This document shows positions 8,781-17,965 of a DNA stretch of 64,000 nucleotides, piece after piece (the stretch's first letter is position 1; every line of letters starts with the position of its first letter). The notes beneath the pieces were generated by a model. It did not search any database. It was not told the DNA's origin and saw only the letters and a program-made list of their open reading frames with translations. A program made the translations under genes and the position numbers. The DNA is from Photobacterium frigidiphilum (GTDB lineage Bacteria; Pseudomonadota; Gammaproteobacteria; Enterobacterales; Vibrionaceae), in NCBI RefSeq assembly GCF_003025615.1, contig NZ_PYMJ01000010.1:119399-183398 (forward strand). The letters are read 5' to 3'.

Positions 8781-10016
8781 ATGGGATGTTGTGACGCACC
8801 AGGTTTAATGCCTGTAGAAACGGCTTTAGATAAAATTTTGGCTGACGTTAAGCCACTGAGTTCAGTAATGACTGTTGCACTTTCTGATGCAATGGGACGT
8901 GTTCTTGCTGAAGATATTCTTTCTCCAATCAATGTACCACCCTTTGCTAATTCGGCGATGGACGGTTATGCCCTTTGCGCTGACGATCTAAAAGATAGCG
9001 ATACTCTTGTTCTGTCTGGCAAATCTTTTGCTGGCGCTCCCTTTGAAGGTGTATGCGAAGCAGGTCAATGTATTCGTATTATGACTGGCGCTCAAATGCC
9101 TGAAGGCACTAACGTTGTCATCATGCAGGAAGAAACGGAAGTCGAGGGTGATAACGTTCGCTTCCTTATCAAGCCTAAAGCTCATGACAACGTTCGCCCT
9201 ATTGGTGACGATGTACATCAAGGTGATACGGTTATCGCCAAAGGTACACGTATTACAGCGCGTGAAATGCCACTACTCGCCTCTTTAGGCATTGCTGAAT
9301 TCACCGTTTTTGCACGCCCTGTTGCGGCATTCTTTTCAACGGGTGATGAGCTACGCCCAGTTGGCGAACCATTAGCAGCAGGTCAGATTTACGACAGCAA
9401 CCGTTATGGTATTCGTGCGTTACTTGAAAAATTTGGTTGTGATGTATTGGATTTAGGCATCATTCCAGATAGCCCTGAAAAACTACGTGCAGCATTCAAA
9501 AAAGCAACAACAGAGGCTGACGTACTGGTTACATCTGGTGGTGTTAGCGTCGGTGAAGCTGACTACACTAAAGACATTCTTGAAGAACAAGGTGAAATTG
9601 GTTTCTGGAAAATAGCCATGAAACCAGGTAAACCATTCGCGTTTGGTACGATTGAGAACACGTGGTTCTGTGGTTTACCAGGTAACCCTGTTTCTGCAAT
9701 GCTAACGCTGTACCAGCTTGTTCAGCCGATGCTAGCGCAGTTATCTGGTCATTCTCAGTACCAACCACCACAGCGCATAACAGCGAAGGCGACAACGCTC
9801 TTTAAGAAACGTCCTGGTCGTACTGATTTCCAACGCGGTATCTATCAAATTAATCCGCAAGGACAACTCGAAGTTGCCACTACAGGTAATCAAGGTTCAG
9901 GTGCGTTCAGCTCTATGCATCAAGCTAATTGCTTTGTTGTGCTTGAACAAGAACGTGGACGCGTTTCGCCAGGTGAAGATGTGACTATTGAGTTGTTTAA
10001 TCATTCGATGTACTAA
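8781..10016 (+). CDS. moeA: Molybdopterin molybdotransferase MoeA
   Basis: Inserts molybdate into adenylylated molybdopterin to give active molybdenum cofactor. The 411-residue length matches E. coli MoeA (411). Visible motifs are the N-terminal PPFANSAMDGYAL region, the MPT-binding domain with FFSTGDEL, GQIYDSNRY, VTSGGVSVGEADY and MKPGKPFAFG, then GLPGNPVSAML. The C-terminal beta-barrel follows. The product is needed by the nitrate reductase NapA encoded at 38.2-40.7 kb. A hairpin terminator follows, so moeB may have its own promoter, 137 bases downstream. Confidence 0.97.
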   Translation: MGCCDAPGLMPVETALDKILADVKPLSSVMTVALSDAMGRVLAEDILSPINVPPFANSAMDGYALCADDLKDSDTLVLSGKSFAGAPFEGVCEAGQCIRIMTGAQMPEGTNVVIMQEETEVEGDNVRFLIKPKAHDNVRPIGDDVHQGDTVIAKGTRITAREMPLLASLGIAEFTVFARPVAAFFSTGDELRPVGEPLAAGQIYDSNRYGIRALLEKFGCDVLDLGIIPDSPEKLRAAFKKATTEADVLVTSGGVSVGEADYTKDILEEQGEIGFWKIAMKPGKPFAFGTIENTWFCGLPGNPVSAMLTLYQLVQPMLAQLSGHSQYQPPQRITAKATTLFKKRPGRTDFQRGIYQINPQGQLEVATTGNQGSGAFSSMHQANCFVVLEQERGRVSPGEDVTIELFNHSMY

Positions 10017-10091
10017 GCATTTAATAGACTAAGCATTTAAAGACTAAGGTTCGATGTACTGGCATCTGCTTAAATACACGAATCAAAGAAG

Positions 10092-10117
10092 CGGGATATC
10101 ATTGATATCTCGTTTTT
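10092..10117 (+). terminator. Terminator between moeA and moeB
   Basis: A 9-bp stem with one G-T pair (10092-10100 with 10104-10112, loop ATT), followed by TTTTT at 10113-10117. It would limit read-through from moeA into moeB. Confidence 0.7.
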
Positions 10118-10153
10118 CGCACCCCCTTCACTCTCACAGAACAGGAATATATT

Positions 10154-10900
10154 GTGGCAGAACTGTCTGATGCAGAAATGCTTCGTTATAACCGCCAGAT
10201 CATTCTTCGCCAATTCGATTTTGACGGACAAGAAGCATTAAAAGACGCTTCCATGCTTATTTTAGGGGCTGGCGGCTTAGGTTGTGCCTCCACACAATAC
10301 CTAGCAGCAGCAGGTGTGGGTAAGCTGACTTTGATTGATGATGATAAGGTTGAGGTGTCAAACTTACAGCGTCAGGTATTACATAACGATAATACAGTTG
10401 GTCAGTTAAAAGTTGAATCAGCGAAACAAGCGTTAACCACCATCAATCCTTACACAAGCATTGATACGATTGCACAACGCCTAAGTGACGATGAATTGTT
10501 ACCGCTTATTCAACAACACACGATTGTGCTTGATTGCAGCGACAATGTTGAAACACGTAATCAATTAAACCGTTTATGCCACCAAACGAAAACACCGTTA
10601 ATATCAGGTGCTGCGATTCGTATGGAAGGTCAAATTAGCGTGTATACCTATCAAGATAACGAACCATGCTACCAATGCTTGAGTGCCCTATTCGGTCAAC
10701 AAACATTAAGCTGCGTAGAAGCTGGCATTATGTCACCTGTGGTCGGTATTGTGGGTGCCGTACAGGCTATGGAAGCCATTAAAGTAGTGGCAAACATGGG
10801 AACAACATTAACAGGTAAGATTTTAATGTTAGATGCCATGTCAATGAGCTGGCGAGAAATGAAATTAGGTAAACAAGCTAACTGTTCAGTTTGTGGCTAG
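10154..10900 (+). CDS. moeB: Molybdopterin-synthase adenylyltransferase MoeB
   Basis: An E1-like enzyme that adenylates the C terminus of MoaD so that sulfur can be added for molybdopterin synthesis. The 248-residue protein has the Rossmann nucleotide-binding motif GAGGLGCASTQYLAAAGVG, the acidic/Arg segment LQRQVLH, and the zinc site made by CYQC and the C-terminal CSVC. The start is GTG at 10154, with AGGA 8-10 bases upstream. It is paired with moeA as in E. coli. A bidirectional terminator separates it from the convergent nucleoside transporter. Confidence 0.96.
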   Translation: MAELSDAEMLRYNRQIILRQFDFDGQEALKDASMLILGAGGLGCASTQYLAAAGVGKLTLIDDDKVEVSNLQRQVLHNDNTVGQLKVESAKQALTTINPYTSIDTIAQRLSDDELLPLIQQHTIVLDCSDNVETRNQLNRLCHQTKTPLISGAAIRMEGQISVYTYQDNEPCYQCLSALFGQQTLSCVEAGIMSPVVGIVGAVQAMEAIKVVANMGTTLTGKILMLDAMSMSWREMKLGKQANCSVCG

Positions 10901-10935
10901 AACTATTTAGGTTCGGTTAATCGCCCAGAAAATAC

Positions 10936-10975
10936 AAAAAAGCGCATATCTTCAAACGAAGACTGCGCTTTTTTT
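10936..10975. terminator. Bidirectional terminator between moeB and the nucleoside transporter
   Basis: A long hairpin: AAAAAAGCGCA (10936-10946) pairs with TGCGCTTTTTT (10964-10974), and an inner TCTTC/GAAGA stem extends it. A and T runs flank both sides, which serves both convergent genes. Confidence 0.9.
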
Positions 10976-11001
10976 AGTTTGCCGTTACTAGGTGTATAAA
11001 C

Positions 11002-12210
11002 CTAAAGCAATAGAATGATACTAACGATAGCCGCACTCATTAGGTTAGCTAATACGCCAGCCATGACTGCACGAATACCATATTCAGCGATAAACGGACG
11101 ACGTTCAGGAATCAAACTGCCCATACCGCCAATCAGAATAGCTAGCGTTGTTACGTTGGCAAAACCACATAGTGCAAATGTCACCACAACAACACTGTGT
11201 TCTTGCATCGTGTCTTTTAAGCTCATTAGGTCGATAAATGCCACAAACTCATTCATAACGACTTTCTGGCCAATCAATGATCCCGCAGTGACAGCATCAA
11301 CCCAAGGCACACCAATAAGCAACGCAATAGGTGCGAATAAATAGCCAATGATTAATTCAAAACTTAAATTTTCGATACCAAAATAGGCACCTGCGTCACC
11401 CAGCATGCCATTTAATAGTGCAATTACGCTGATAAATGCCAGTAATGTTGCACCAATTGTGACAGCCATACGCATACCCGACATTGCGCCGTCGGCAAGT
11501 GCTTCAACAATATTCGTTGCTCGAGGAATAACAACAGAAGAAATCTCGTCGTCTTGTAGCTTATCAACCGATGGCGGTACAATCATCTTCGACATTAATA
11601 AGCCAGCAGGTGCAGACATGAACGAAGCTGCAATAAGGTACTGAAGGTCGACACCAACGGCTGCATAACCCACCATGGTACTACCCGCAACAGATGCCAT
11701 GCCACATGTCATCACGGCAAAAAGTTGGGAATCATCCATCTTCTTTAAGTAAGGTTTGATTACCAACGGTACTTCAGACATGCCAACGAAAATATTGGCT
11801 GTCGCAGAAAGCGATTCTGCTCTACCCGTGCCAAGTACACGTTGTAGAGCCCCACCCAACACATCGATCACTTTTTGCATAATACCAATATGGTACAGCA
11901 TCGAAATAAGAGCAGAGAAAAAGACAATAATACCTAGCACGTTAACCGCAAATACAAAACCAACGCTGCCTGTTGCTAAGCCACCAAAAAGAAATGATAG
12001 CCCTTCATTACCGTAATCTGTCACATAAGTAACGCCACCAGCAATGGCTTGAAGCGCCGATTTACCCGCAGGCACATATAAAACCAATAATGCAAAAAGT
12101 ACTTGGAGCAGAAAGGCGACTGACACCATTTTCAATGGAATTCTTTTTCTATCAACCGAAATTAGCCACGCAAGAAAAAGCAGAACAATAATACCAAAAA
12201 TTGCAATCAT
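11002..12210 (-). CDS. Concentrative nucleoside transporter, NupC/CNT family
   Basis: A cytoplasmic-membrane symporter that takes up nucleosides with H+ or Na+. The 402-residue, highly hydrophobic protein has about eight or more membrane segments and the family motif around GMASVAGSTMVGYAAVGV. Other CNT signatures are FVGMSEVPLVIKPYL and the late CGFANVTTLAILIGGMG. The length matches E. coli NupC and vibrio CNT proteins. It is a single gene with about 300 bases of upstream sequence; the substrate range (pyrimidine or purine) is not decidable here. Confidence 0.93.
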   Translation of the reverse strand: MIAIFGIIVLLFLAWLISVDRKRIPLKMVSVAFLLQVLFALLVLYVPAGKSALQAIAGGVTYVTDYGNEGLSFLFGGLATGSVGFVFAVNVLGIIVFFSALISMLYHIGIMQKVIDVLGGALQRVLGTGRAESLSATANIFVGMSEVPLVIKPYLKKMDDSQLFAVMTCGMASVAGSTMVGYAAVGVDLQYLIAASFMSAPAGLLMSKMIVPPSVDKLQDDEISSVVIPRATNIVEALADGAMSGMRMAVTIGATLLAFISVIALLNGMLGDAGAYFGIENLSFELIIGYLFAPIALLIGVPWVDAVTAGSLIGQKVVMNEFVAFIDLMSLKDTMQEHSVVVVTFALCGFANVTTLAILIGGMGSLIPERRPFIAEYGIRAVMAGVLANLMSAAIVSIILLL

Positions 12211-12519
12211 GGTTTAAACCAGAATGTAAATTCAAAAAGGACGCGCATTGTACCGCCCTACAATTAGTGATCAACCTCACCTTATGAATGCAAACATGTG
12301 AAAAATCTAAACTTAATAATGATTGGAAATTAATTCCCTTATTATCAATACGTTAAATTCAAAAAAGAAATTCCCCCGGATGATTTTTTCAGAAAAACTT
12401 ATGTATTAAAATAAAAATTAATGCTGTTAGCGTATTTTTTCAACAGCTTACTGCTAGAAATTCACACAGAACGTTATCGTTTGCTTTTTATCTGGATAAA
12501 GTTACAGAGGTTTCACTAA
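12211..12519. other. Upstream region of the nucleoside transporter
   Basis: About 310 AT-rich bases between the transporter start and the stop codon of the hydrolase, both on the minus strand. It should carry the transporter promoter. A GTGATCAACCTCAC motif at about 12267-12280 loosely resembles a CRP half-site pair, but the match is too weak to call. I see no terminator or repeat. Confidence 0.4.
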
Positions 12520-13770
12520 TTAACTCAACCACTCTTCTAGCTGTTGGGTAACAGCGGGATCACTTAGCAATTGCATATGATTCATGCCATAGAAAATTTT
12601 CTGTGACGTATCAGCAAACGATAAATGATGATCTTCGACTTTATGGATACCCAAAGCGCTGTGAAGTGGAACAAGCCCATCCCCTATTAATCTATCAGCT
12701 AAAAGGCTTCTTTCGCTGGCAGTTGTAGCAGCAACAGTAAAACAAGCAATCTGGGGCGGTAACGGCACACTCAATCGTTCGTCATCATGGTTACCAAAGC
12801 GTTCTTGCCCTTGCCAATCCTCATCAATAATATAACCGTAACGCAAATCGGTGATCCCTGAACTGCGAAGATTGCTAAGCCTGTTGAAGGGGGCGGTATA
12901 AGGGATTGCACTTAATATTGCGCCAAGTTTATTTCCAGCACGCTCCAGCGGTGCTCCATGATGTGGCGTACCAAGAAAAACAATATTTTTAATCACATTT
13001 GGCCAGTGCTTTGATTGCTGAAAACCATAATGAACGGCACTGCGTGTTAATAGACCTCCCATGCTATGAGCAACCACTGTCAGCTCTTCTATTTCAACAG
13101 GCCAATTATCGACTAACTGTTCAAGCAGCTCAGACAACTCTCTTCCATTTAGTGAAACATGGAGGCCAGTATTGTATCGAAGATAAACAGGGGTATAGCC
13201 TAGCGTAGATGATAGTTGCTCACCATGATTGACCTCCGTCCCTTCATACTCACCACACCATTGGCGATCATTCATGCACAAACCATGGATCATCAACAAT
13301 ATTTTATTCTTCGCTTGTGGAATAACAAGTGCTTGTTCTTCATCATTCCAACTTAAAACTTGCTGCTGATGGTAAAAGGTCATCGGGATTGCTAATTGGT
13401 TATTTGACTCAACGAGCTGATCACCCATAATCCCATTTAATGCAGACAAAACCGCCGTACGTTCATTGGTTTCTGTTTTATCTTTATCTAAAGTGTCAAA
13501 CCAAGGCTGTTGTTTCTCAAGTACCTTATCTACACCGCTTCCCAATAATTGGGTTACGCCATAAATACTGTTATAAACGAGGCCTGTAATACCTCTTGTA
13601 CGACCGGGTTCTTTACCTCCAGGCATTCCCAATGTATTCCATACAGATTGGTGAACACCTTCAGCAATGCGGGTTACATTCATGGTTGCCTGCGTAGCCA
13701 ACTGCCCCATTCCGCGAAGATCAGAAGCACGCACATGCTTAAATCGTTTTTTTGACGTTTGTATAACCAT
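12520..13770 (-). CDS. Alpha/beta hydrolase, lipase/PGAP1-like
   Basis: A 416-residue predicted serine hydrolase. The nucleophile elbow is AHSMGG (Ser inside VVAHSMGGLLTRSAVHYG). The oxyanion region LLMIHGLCMNDRQW lies earlier, LGTPHHGAP lies after the elbow, and a late GLVPLHSALG, HLSF and GMNHMQLL supply the acid and His candidates. No signal peptide is visible: the first 20 residues are basic (SKKRFKHVRASDLRG). The N-terminal 100 residues look amphipathic. The substrate is unknown; esterase or lipase activity is inferred from fold motifs only. It is a single gene with no obvious operon partner. Confidence 0.82.
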   Translation of the reverse strand: MVIQTSKKRFKHVRASDLRGMGQLATQATMNVTRIAEGVHQSVWNTLGMPGGKEPGRTRGITGLVYNSIYGVTQLLGSGVDKVLEKQQPWFDTLDKDKTETNERTAVLSALNGIMGDQLVESNNQLAIPMTFYHQQQVLSWNDEEQALVIPQAKNKILLMIHGLCMNDRQWCGEYEGTEVNHGEQLSSTLGYTPVYLRYNTGLHVSLNGRELSELLEQLVDNWPVEIEELTVVAHSMGGLLTRSAVHYGFQQSKHWPNVIKNIVFLGTPHHGAPLERAGNKLGAILSAIPYTAPFNRLSNLRSSGITDLRYGYIIDEDWQGQERFGNHDDERLSVPLPPQIACFTVAATTASERSLLADRLIGDGLVPLHSALGIHKVEDHHLSFADTSQKIFYGMNHMQLLSDPAVTQQLEEWLS

Positions 13771-13975
13771 TCATGAACCCCTTTCGTCTATTGTTTACAT
13801 AGCACGTGTTTATATAGCGCATGTGTACATAGAGCGTCAGTTTAAATAGAGCGTCGTATAAGCGAGTAACTCATACCGAACAAGCTACACCGAATAAGCT
13901 ACTGAGTTCATAGTGAATGATTACGTGCTAATTGTGAACCGCTTATTTCTCACAATAACTTATTTATCATAATAA

Positions 13976-14027
13976 AAAGCAGAGCACGGTATTACTGGTT
14001 TGTAATACGAATAGTGCTCTGCTTTTA
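13976..14027. terminator. Bidirectional terminator downstream of the oppA-like gene
   Basis: A nested hairpin: AAAAGCAGAGCAC (13976-13988) pairs with GTGCTCTGCTTTT (14015-14027), with an inner GTATTAC/GTAATAC stem. It lies 20 bases past the minus-strand stop at 14048 and ends that transcript. Confidence 0.92.
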
Positions 14028-14047
14028 TTTTGATCAATCTATATTAT

Positions 14048-15679
14048 TTATTGAGTCACATACAGATCACGAGTGAAGCGCCCTTCTGATGCATTCGTTT
14101 TCGAATAGCCACCCACTTTCGTTTGCTTCAATACAGAACGAGTATAAAAATATAACGGCACCGCTGGCATCTCGTCTGCAAATACTTCTTCTGCCTGCTG
14201 GTAATAATCATTACGTTTGCTATCTGTTGGAGCTTGAATAGCTAGCTTCATCGCCTCATCGTAATTAACATTGCTCCATCTTGCGTAGTTCATACCTGTA
14301 CTTTCAAAGTATGATAAAAACGTTGATGCTTCGTTGTAATCACCTACCCACGCATAACGTGCAACATCAAAATCACGCTGAGATAGTTTTTGTAAAAATG
14401 TTTTCCATTCTTGGTTTGCTAGCTCAACTTCAACGCCTAAACTTTTCTTCCACATCGAAGATACAACAATTGCCAATTTCTTATGTGATTCACTGGTGTT
14501 GTAAACCAACTCGAACTTAAGTGGGTTCTTTTTATCAAACCCAGCTTCTTTTAATAGCGCTTGAGCTTTCTTGGTACGTTCTTTCTGGCTCATGGTTTCC
14601 CATGCAAGCTTCGGTGCTTCAAAACCAGACACTGAAGGTGGGGTTACACCATAGGCCGGAATTTGACCTTGCCCTAGAATGATGTCGGTTACAATATCGC
14701 GATCGATAGCATAGGCTAACGCTTTACGCACTCGCACATCATCAAACGGCTTTTTATTAATATTGAATAAATAATAATACGTACCCAACGATGGCATTGT
14801 TAATAGCTCGTCAGGGCGTTGCTTTTTAATCGCATTGTATTGCTCTAAAGGAAATGACGAGGTGATATCAATTTCACCAGTACGGAAGCGGTTATATTCT
14901 GCGGTTAAATCTTGAATTGGCAGGTAAGTAACTTTGGTTACTTGTGTTTTTTCATTGTTCCAATACGCTGGGCTCTTTTCCAACACGATACGTTCGTTCA
15001 ATACCCACTTGCTTAACTTATAAGCACTGCTTGTGACGATATTCTCTGGCTTCGTCCATGCGTCACCGTATTTTTCGATCGCAGCTTGGTAAACAGGATA
15101 AGTGGATTCATGTACTAACATTTTAGCAAAATACGGCACGGGTTTCGTTAGCGTAATTTGAAGCGTTTTATCATCGAGCGCTTTCACACCTAGCTGATCT
15201 GTCGATAACTCGCCTTTGTTGATTTCATCGGCATTCACAATATTTGCCATTGTGTAATACCAGGCATAAGGTGCAGCGGTTGCAGGGTCGATCACACGCT
15301 GAAAGCTATATTCAAAATCTTTCGCTGTTATCGGCTGGCCATTCGACCACTTCGCCCCTTCACGTAAATGGAAGGTATACACTTTTCCATCTTCTGACTC
15401 TTCCCAACTTGTGGCTAAAGCAGGCACAATATTGCCCGCAGTATCTTGAGTCACTAACCCCTCAAACATATCTTGAATAACACGAGAGCTCGCCGTATCT
15501 GATGAATACGCGGGATCCAGCGTTGGCACTTCATCGCCATTACCACGAACGATCTCTTGAACCTTTGCTAACGTAACCCCAGCAGGTACATCTGCAGCTG
15601 AAACGGGGGCAATAACCAACGGTGCCGCAACCATAAGAGCAACCATTGCCGCTAACTTAGATTTCTTGATGCCTTGCAT
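14048..15679 (-). CDS. Peptide ABC transporter substrate-binding protein, OppA/MppA type
   Basis: A 543-residue periplasmic solute-binding protein of family 5 (SBP_bac_5). A signal peptide with AMVALMVAAPLVIAPVSAA leads into the mature protein. Family motifs include VPTLDPAYSSDTASSRVIQD, FHLREGAKWSNGQPITAKDF and VRKALAYAIDRD. The overall length equals E. coli OppA/MppA (about 540). It stands alone: no oppBCDF permease or ATPase genes are adjacent. It therefore either lends itself to a permease encoded elsewhere, as MppA does for murein tripeptide, or acts as a lone receptor. Confidence 0.93.
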   Translation of the reverse strand: MQGIKKSKLAAMVALMVAAPLVIAPVSAADVPAGVTLAKVQEIVRGNGDEVPTLDPAYSSDTASSRVIQDMFEGLVTQDTAGNIVPALATSWEESEDGKVYTFHLREGAKWSNGQPITAKDFEYSFQRVIDPATAAPYAWYYTMANIVNADEINKGELSTDQLGVKALDDKTLQITLTKPVPYFAKMLVHESTYPVYQAAIEKYGDAWTKPENIVTSSAYKLSKWVLNERIVLEKSPAYWNNEKTQVTKVTYLPIQDLTAEYNRFRTGEIDITSSFPLEQYNAIKKQRPDELLTMPSLGTYYYLFNINKKPFDDVRVRKALAYAIDRDIVTDIILGQGQIPAYGVTPPSVSGFEAPKLAWETMSQKERTKKAQALLKEAGFDKKNPLKFELVYNTSESHKKLAIVVSSMWKKSLGVEVELANQEWKTFLQKLSQRDFDVARYAWVGDYNEASTFLSYFESTGMNYARWSNVNYDEAMKLAIQAPTDSKRNDYYQQAEEVFADEMPAVPLYFYTRSVLKQTKVGGYSKTNASEGRFTRDLYVTQ

Positions 15680-15919
15680 ATCAAATCCTTTTAATCATGG
15701 GTACCAATCTAAATAACTCTCTGATTATTTATTCAGAGTGGCATTAGAAAACACAAAACACATACAACACGTACTTCCATCTCGCGTTTTTTGTTTTGTC
15801 TAAATGCAATTATTTGCTCATCAAGAATACTCTTGGAGGAATAGTTTCATAGCAATAAAATGATAAAAATGAGGGATATATGGCAGTAGTCACAAAAAAA
15901 CACAGATAACATAAAAATT

Positions 15920-15981
15920 AGATAAAAGTTAGAAAACCCTTATTGGGTAAGGGCTGAGAACCCATAATCTAACTTTTATCT
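15920..15981. repeat. 14-bp inverted repeat, edge of the putative module
   Basis: AGATAAAAGTTAGA (15920-15933) and its perfect complement TCTAACTTTTATCT (15968-15981) enclose a smaller CCCTTA/TAAGGG stem. There is no T tail that would suit a terminator. Confidence 0.75.
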
Positions 15982-16011
15982 GAAAATCTAAGTTTTCGCC
16001 TATTTAGAATC

Positions 16012-16040
16012 TAATTTTTGGTCTCTTAGACCAAAAATTA
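16012..16040. repeat. 13-bp inverted repeat with 3-base loop
   Basis: TAATTTTTGGTCT (16012-16024), loop CTT, AGACCAAAAATTA (16028-16040). It is a perfect palindrome close to the previous one. It may be a recombinase or operator site; no T run argues for a terminator. Confidence 0.75.
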
Positions 16041-16294
16041 AATCGAGTAATAAAGCCCAATTTATCTAACTTTTTATTTGTCGGAAGCCAATATAGTTTG
16101 ATCACTTTTTAACTCATTTCTGGACATAAACGAGTTACGAAGCTCTGAATATTCAGAGCTTTCGGATAACCTTTTCTATTCCAAATTACGTGAATTCCCT
16201 TCTAGTATTTGGCCAAACTCACTAACCTACTACAAATTTAATGTCATCAGTTTAGAAGCTCAAAAAGAAGCCTAAAATATAAATTCATTTAATC

Positions 16295-17203
16295 TTAAAC
16301 ACCTTTGCGCTCAGGCTCGTCATTTTTTAAGTGCTCTATAAGCAGCCTAAGCGGTAGCATCGACTTATACTCCTTAGGAAAATACATATTCATGCTTGGT
16401 AATGTGGTTAAGTGATCCGATAAAACCTCAATTAACGCACCGCTTGCTAAGGCGTCGGTGCAGTAATCCCGAAACGTAAAGGTCAATCCTAGTCCCTGAA
16501 GTGCTTGATCGATTGTCGCTGTGGATGAATTGGTAATTAAATTGCCATGTGCTTTTACGGGATAAGCTCCATCGTCACCTTCAAATATCCAAGGGGCTAA
16601 TTGTCCTGAACTAGGGAAGCGATAACGCAAGCAATTATGATTTAGTAGCTCACTTGGCTCTTGTGGAATGCCATATTTTTCAAGATATTCTGGGCTGGCA
16701 ACAACAGTTGTTTTCAAGGGGGCGCTCAGATTTATCGCAACCATATCTTCTGAAATCAATCCGCCTATTCGAAAGCCAGCATGTAAGCCTTCATCAAGGA
16801 TATCGGTCAAGGTATCGGTTATTGATAACTCCACCTCTATCTCTGGATATCTCTTTTGGAAACCAGCAAGTTTGTTTCGCACTAATAGGAAATAAGCAAA
16901 CTCAGGTATCGCAAGTTTTAGTGAGCCTCGCTCCGCATGTCCTGCCGTTTTTGCACTGTATAAACCTTCGTCGAGTTGCTCAAAAGCAGGGCCTGTTCGC
17001 CTTACTAGCGCTCGTCCGGCCTCGGTCAGGCTGATTGAACGAGTGGTTCTAATAAATAGCGCAGTGCCTAGTTGTTCTTCAAGCTTTTTTAACTGGTGGC
17101 TTACTGTTGAGGGTTTAACGCCAAGGTCTTGTGCTGCACCACGCAAGCTTTTGTGGCTGGCAATGGCATTGAATATTTCCAGTGTAGCTAAGGGTAGACG
17201 CAT
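16295..17203 (-). CDS. LysR family transcriptional regulator
   Basis: A 302-residue LysR regulator: winged helix-turn-helix in residues 1-60 (GAAQDLGVKPSTVSHQLKKLE) and a substrate-binding domain after residue 90. It resembles the AaeR/DsdC-like group that controls neighbouring oxidoreductases. It is divergent, across 115 bases, from a quinone reductase and an SDR gene, which is the classic layout for a LysR regulator and its targets. The inducer is probably a small electrophile or quinone, by inference from the cargo only. It lies inside the putative acquired module. Confidence 0.9.
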   Translation of the reverse strand: MRLPLATLEIFNAIASHKSLRGAAQDLGVKPSTVSHQLKKLEEQLGTALFIRTTRSISLTEAGRALVRRTGPAFEQLDEGLYSAKTAGHAERGSLKLAIPEFAYFLLVRNKLAGFQKRYPEIEVELSITDTLTDILDEGLHAGFRIGGLISEDMVAINLSAPLKTTVVASPEYLEKYGIPQEPSELLNHNCLRYRFPSSGQLAPWIFEGDDGAYPVKAHGNLITNSSTATIDQALQGLGLTFTFRDYCTDALASGALIEVLSDHLTTLPSMNMYFPKEYKSMLPLRLLIEHLKNDEPERKGV

Positions 17204-17318
17204 TGTTAGATTTCATTCACTAGTGAGATGGATAATCGGTGTATTGTTAATATTAGTGATGTTAATTAAAGTTAGCAACAACAAAACGACATATAGATCA
17301 TCAACAGAGGCTTGACTT

Positions 17319-17882
17319 ATGAACACACTTGTGCTTACAGCTCACCCAGATCTTTCTACCTCAACGGCTAACCGAAAGTGGTTTGAAGCTCTGTCAGACA
17401 TTGAAGGGATCGTTACTCGTAATTTAACTTCCGTAGCTGGGGCTGAAATGCATTTTACCCCCTCTGTTGAGCAAGCACTTCTTGAACAGGCCGACCGCAT
17501 TGTGATGCAGTTCCCGTTCTATTGGTACTCTTCACCGCCTGTGCTAAAGGCTTGGATTGATCAGGTATTACTGTTTGGTTTTGCCTACGGTCAAGGTGGC
17601 GACAAGTTGCAGGGTAAAGAGTTAATCCTTGCTATCACTACAGGAGGCCCGGCTGAGAGCTTCCAAGCAGGCTCGTTTAATCGCTTTAGCATGAATGAAT
17701 TTCTGACTCCCTTTGAGCAGACAGCAAGTATGGTCGGTATGAATTATCTGCCACCGTTTGTGCTTCATAGTGCAATGAGTCGGGACAAAACCAAACTAGA
17801 AGCTAGCATTGCTGAGCTAATCTCTCATGTAACAAAACCTCGTATTGAGTTCCACAATAAAGAGCTTATTAAAGCGTTTTAA
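17319..17882 (+). CDS. NAD(P)H-dependent quinone oxidoreductase, flavodoxin-like
   Basis: A 187-residue FMN-type NAD(P)H dehydrogenase of the NQO1/YwrO/KefF family, expected to reduce quinones by two electrons in the cytoplasm. Motifs seen: TAHPDLSTSTANRKWFEAL at the N terminus, then MQFPFYWYSSPPVLKAWIDQVL, the signature flavin loop, and GKELILAITTGGPAESF. The ribosome-binding site is weak (AGAGG, 11 bases upstream). It is followed 83 bases later by an SDR gene and is divergent from the LysR regulator. Confidence 0.9.
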   Translation: MNTLVLTAHPDLSTSTANRKWFEALSDIEGIVTRNLTSVAGAEMHFTPSVEQALLEQADRIVMQFPFYWYSSPPVLKAWIDQVLLFGFAYGQGGDKLQGKELILAITTGGPAESFQAGSFNRFSMNEFLTPFEQTASMVGMNYLPPFVLHSAMSRDKTKLEASIAELISHVTKPRIEFHNKELIKAF

Positions 17883-17965
17883 CAAAAGAGCAAACACACA
17901 ACTGACAATTATCTATTGCACTTTGTAAAAGATAACAGCCAATTATTTTAGATTAGGAGAATGAA

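Larger units (their letters stand above)
15680..16294. other. AT-rich region with several inverted repeats; left edge of the putative acquired module
   Basis: About 615 bases without a gene. It includes the oppA-like promoter at the left, a 14-bp inverted repeat (15920-15981), a 13-bp inverted repeat (16012-16040) and an ATCTAACTTTTT motif (16065-16076). That motif recurs at 20135-20145 in nearly the same form beside the integrase pseudogene. See the separate repeat entries. Confidence 0.55.

Noticed and set aside
15906..16040. Integron attC sites
   Set aside because: The palindromes lack the attC core (GTTRRRY and its complement at the right spacing), and no integron integrase or cassette array is nearby.
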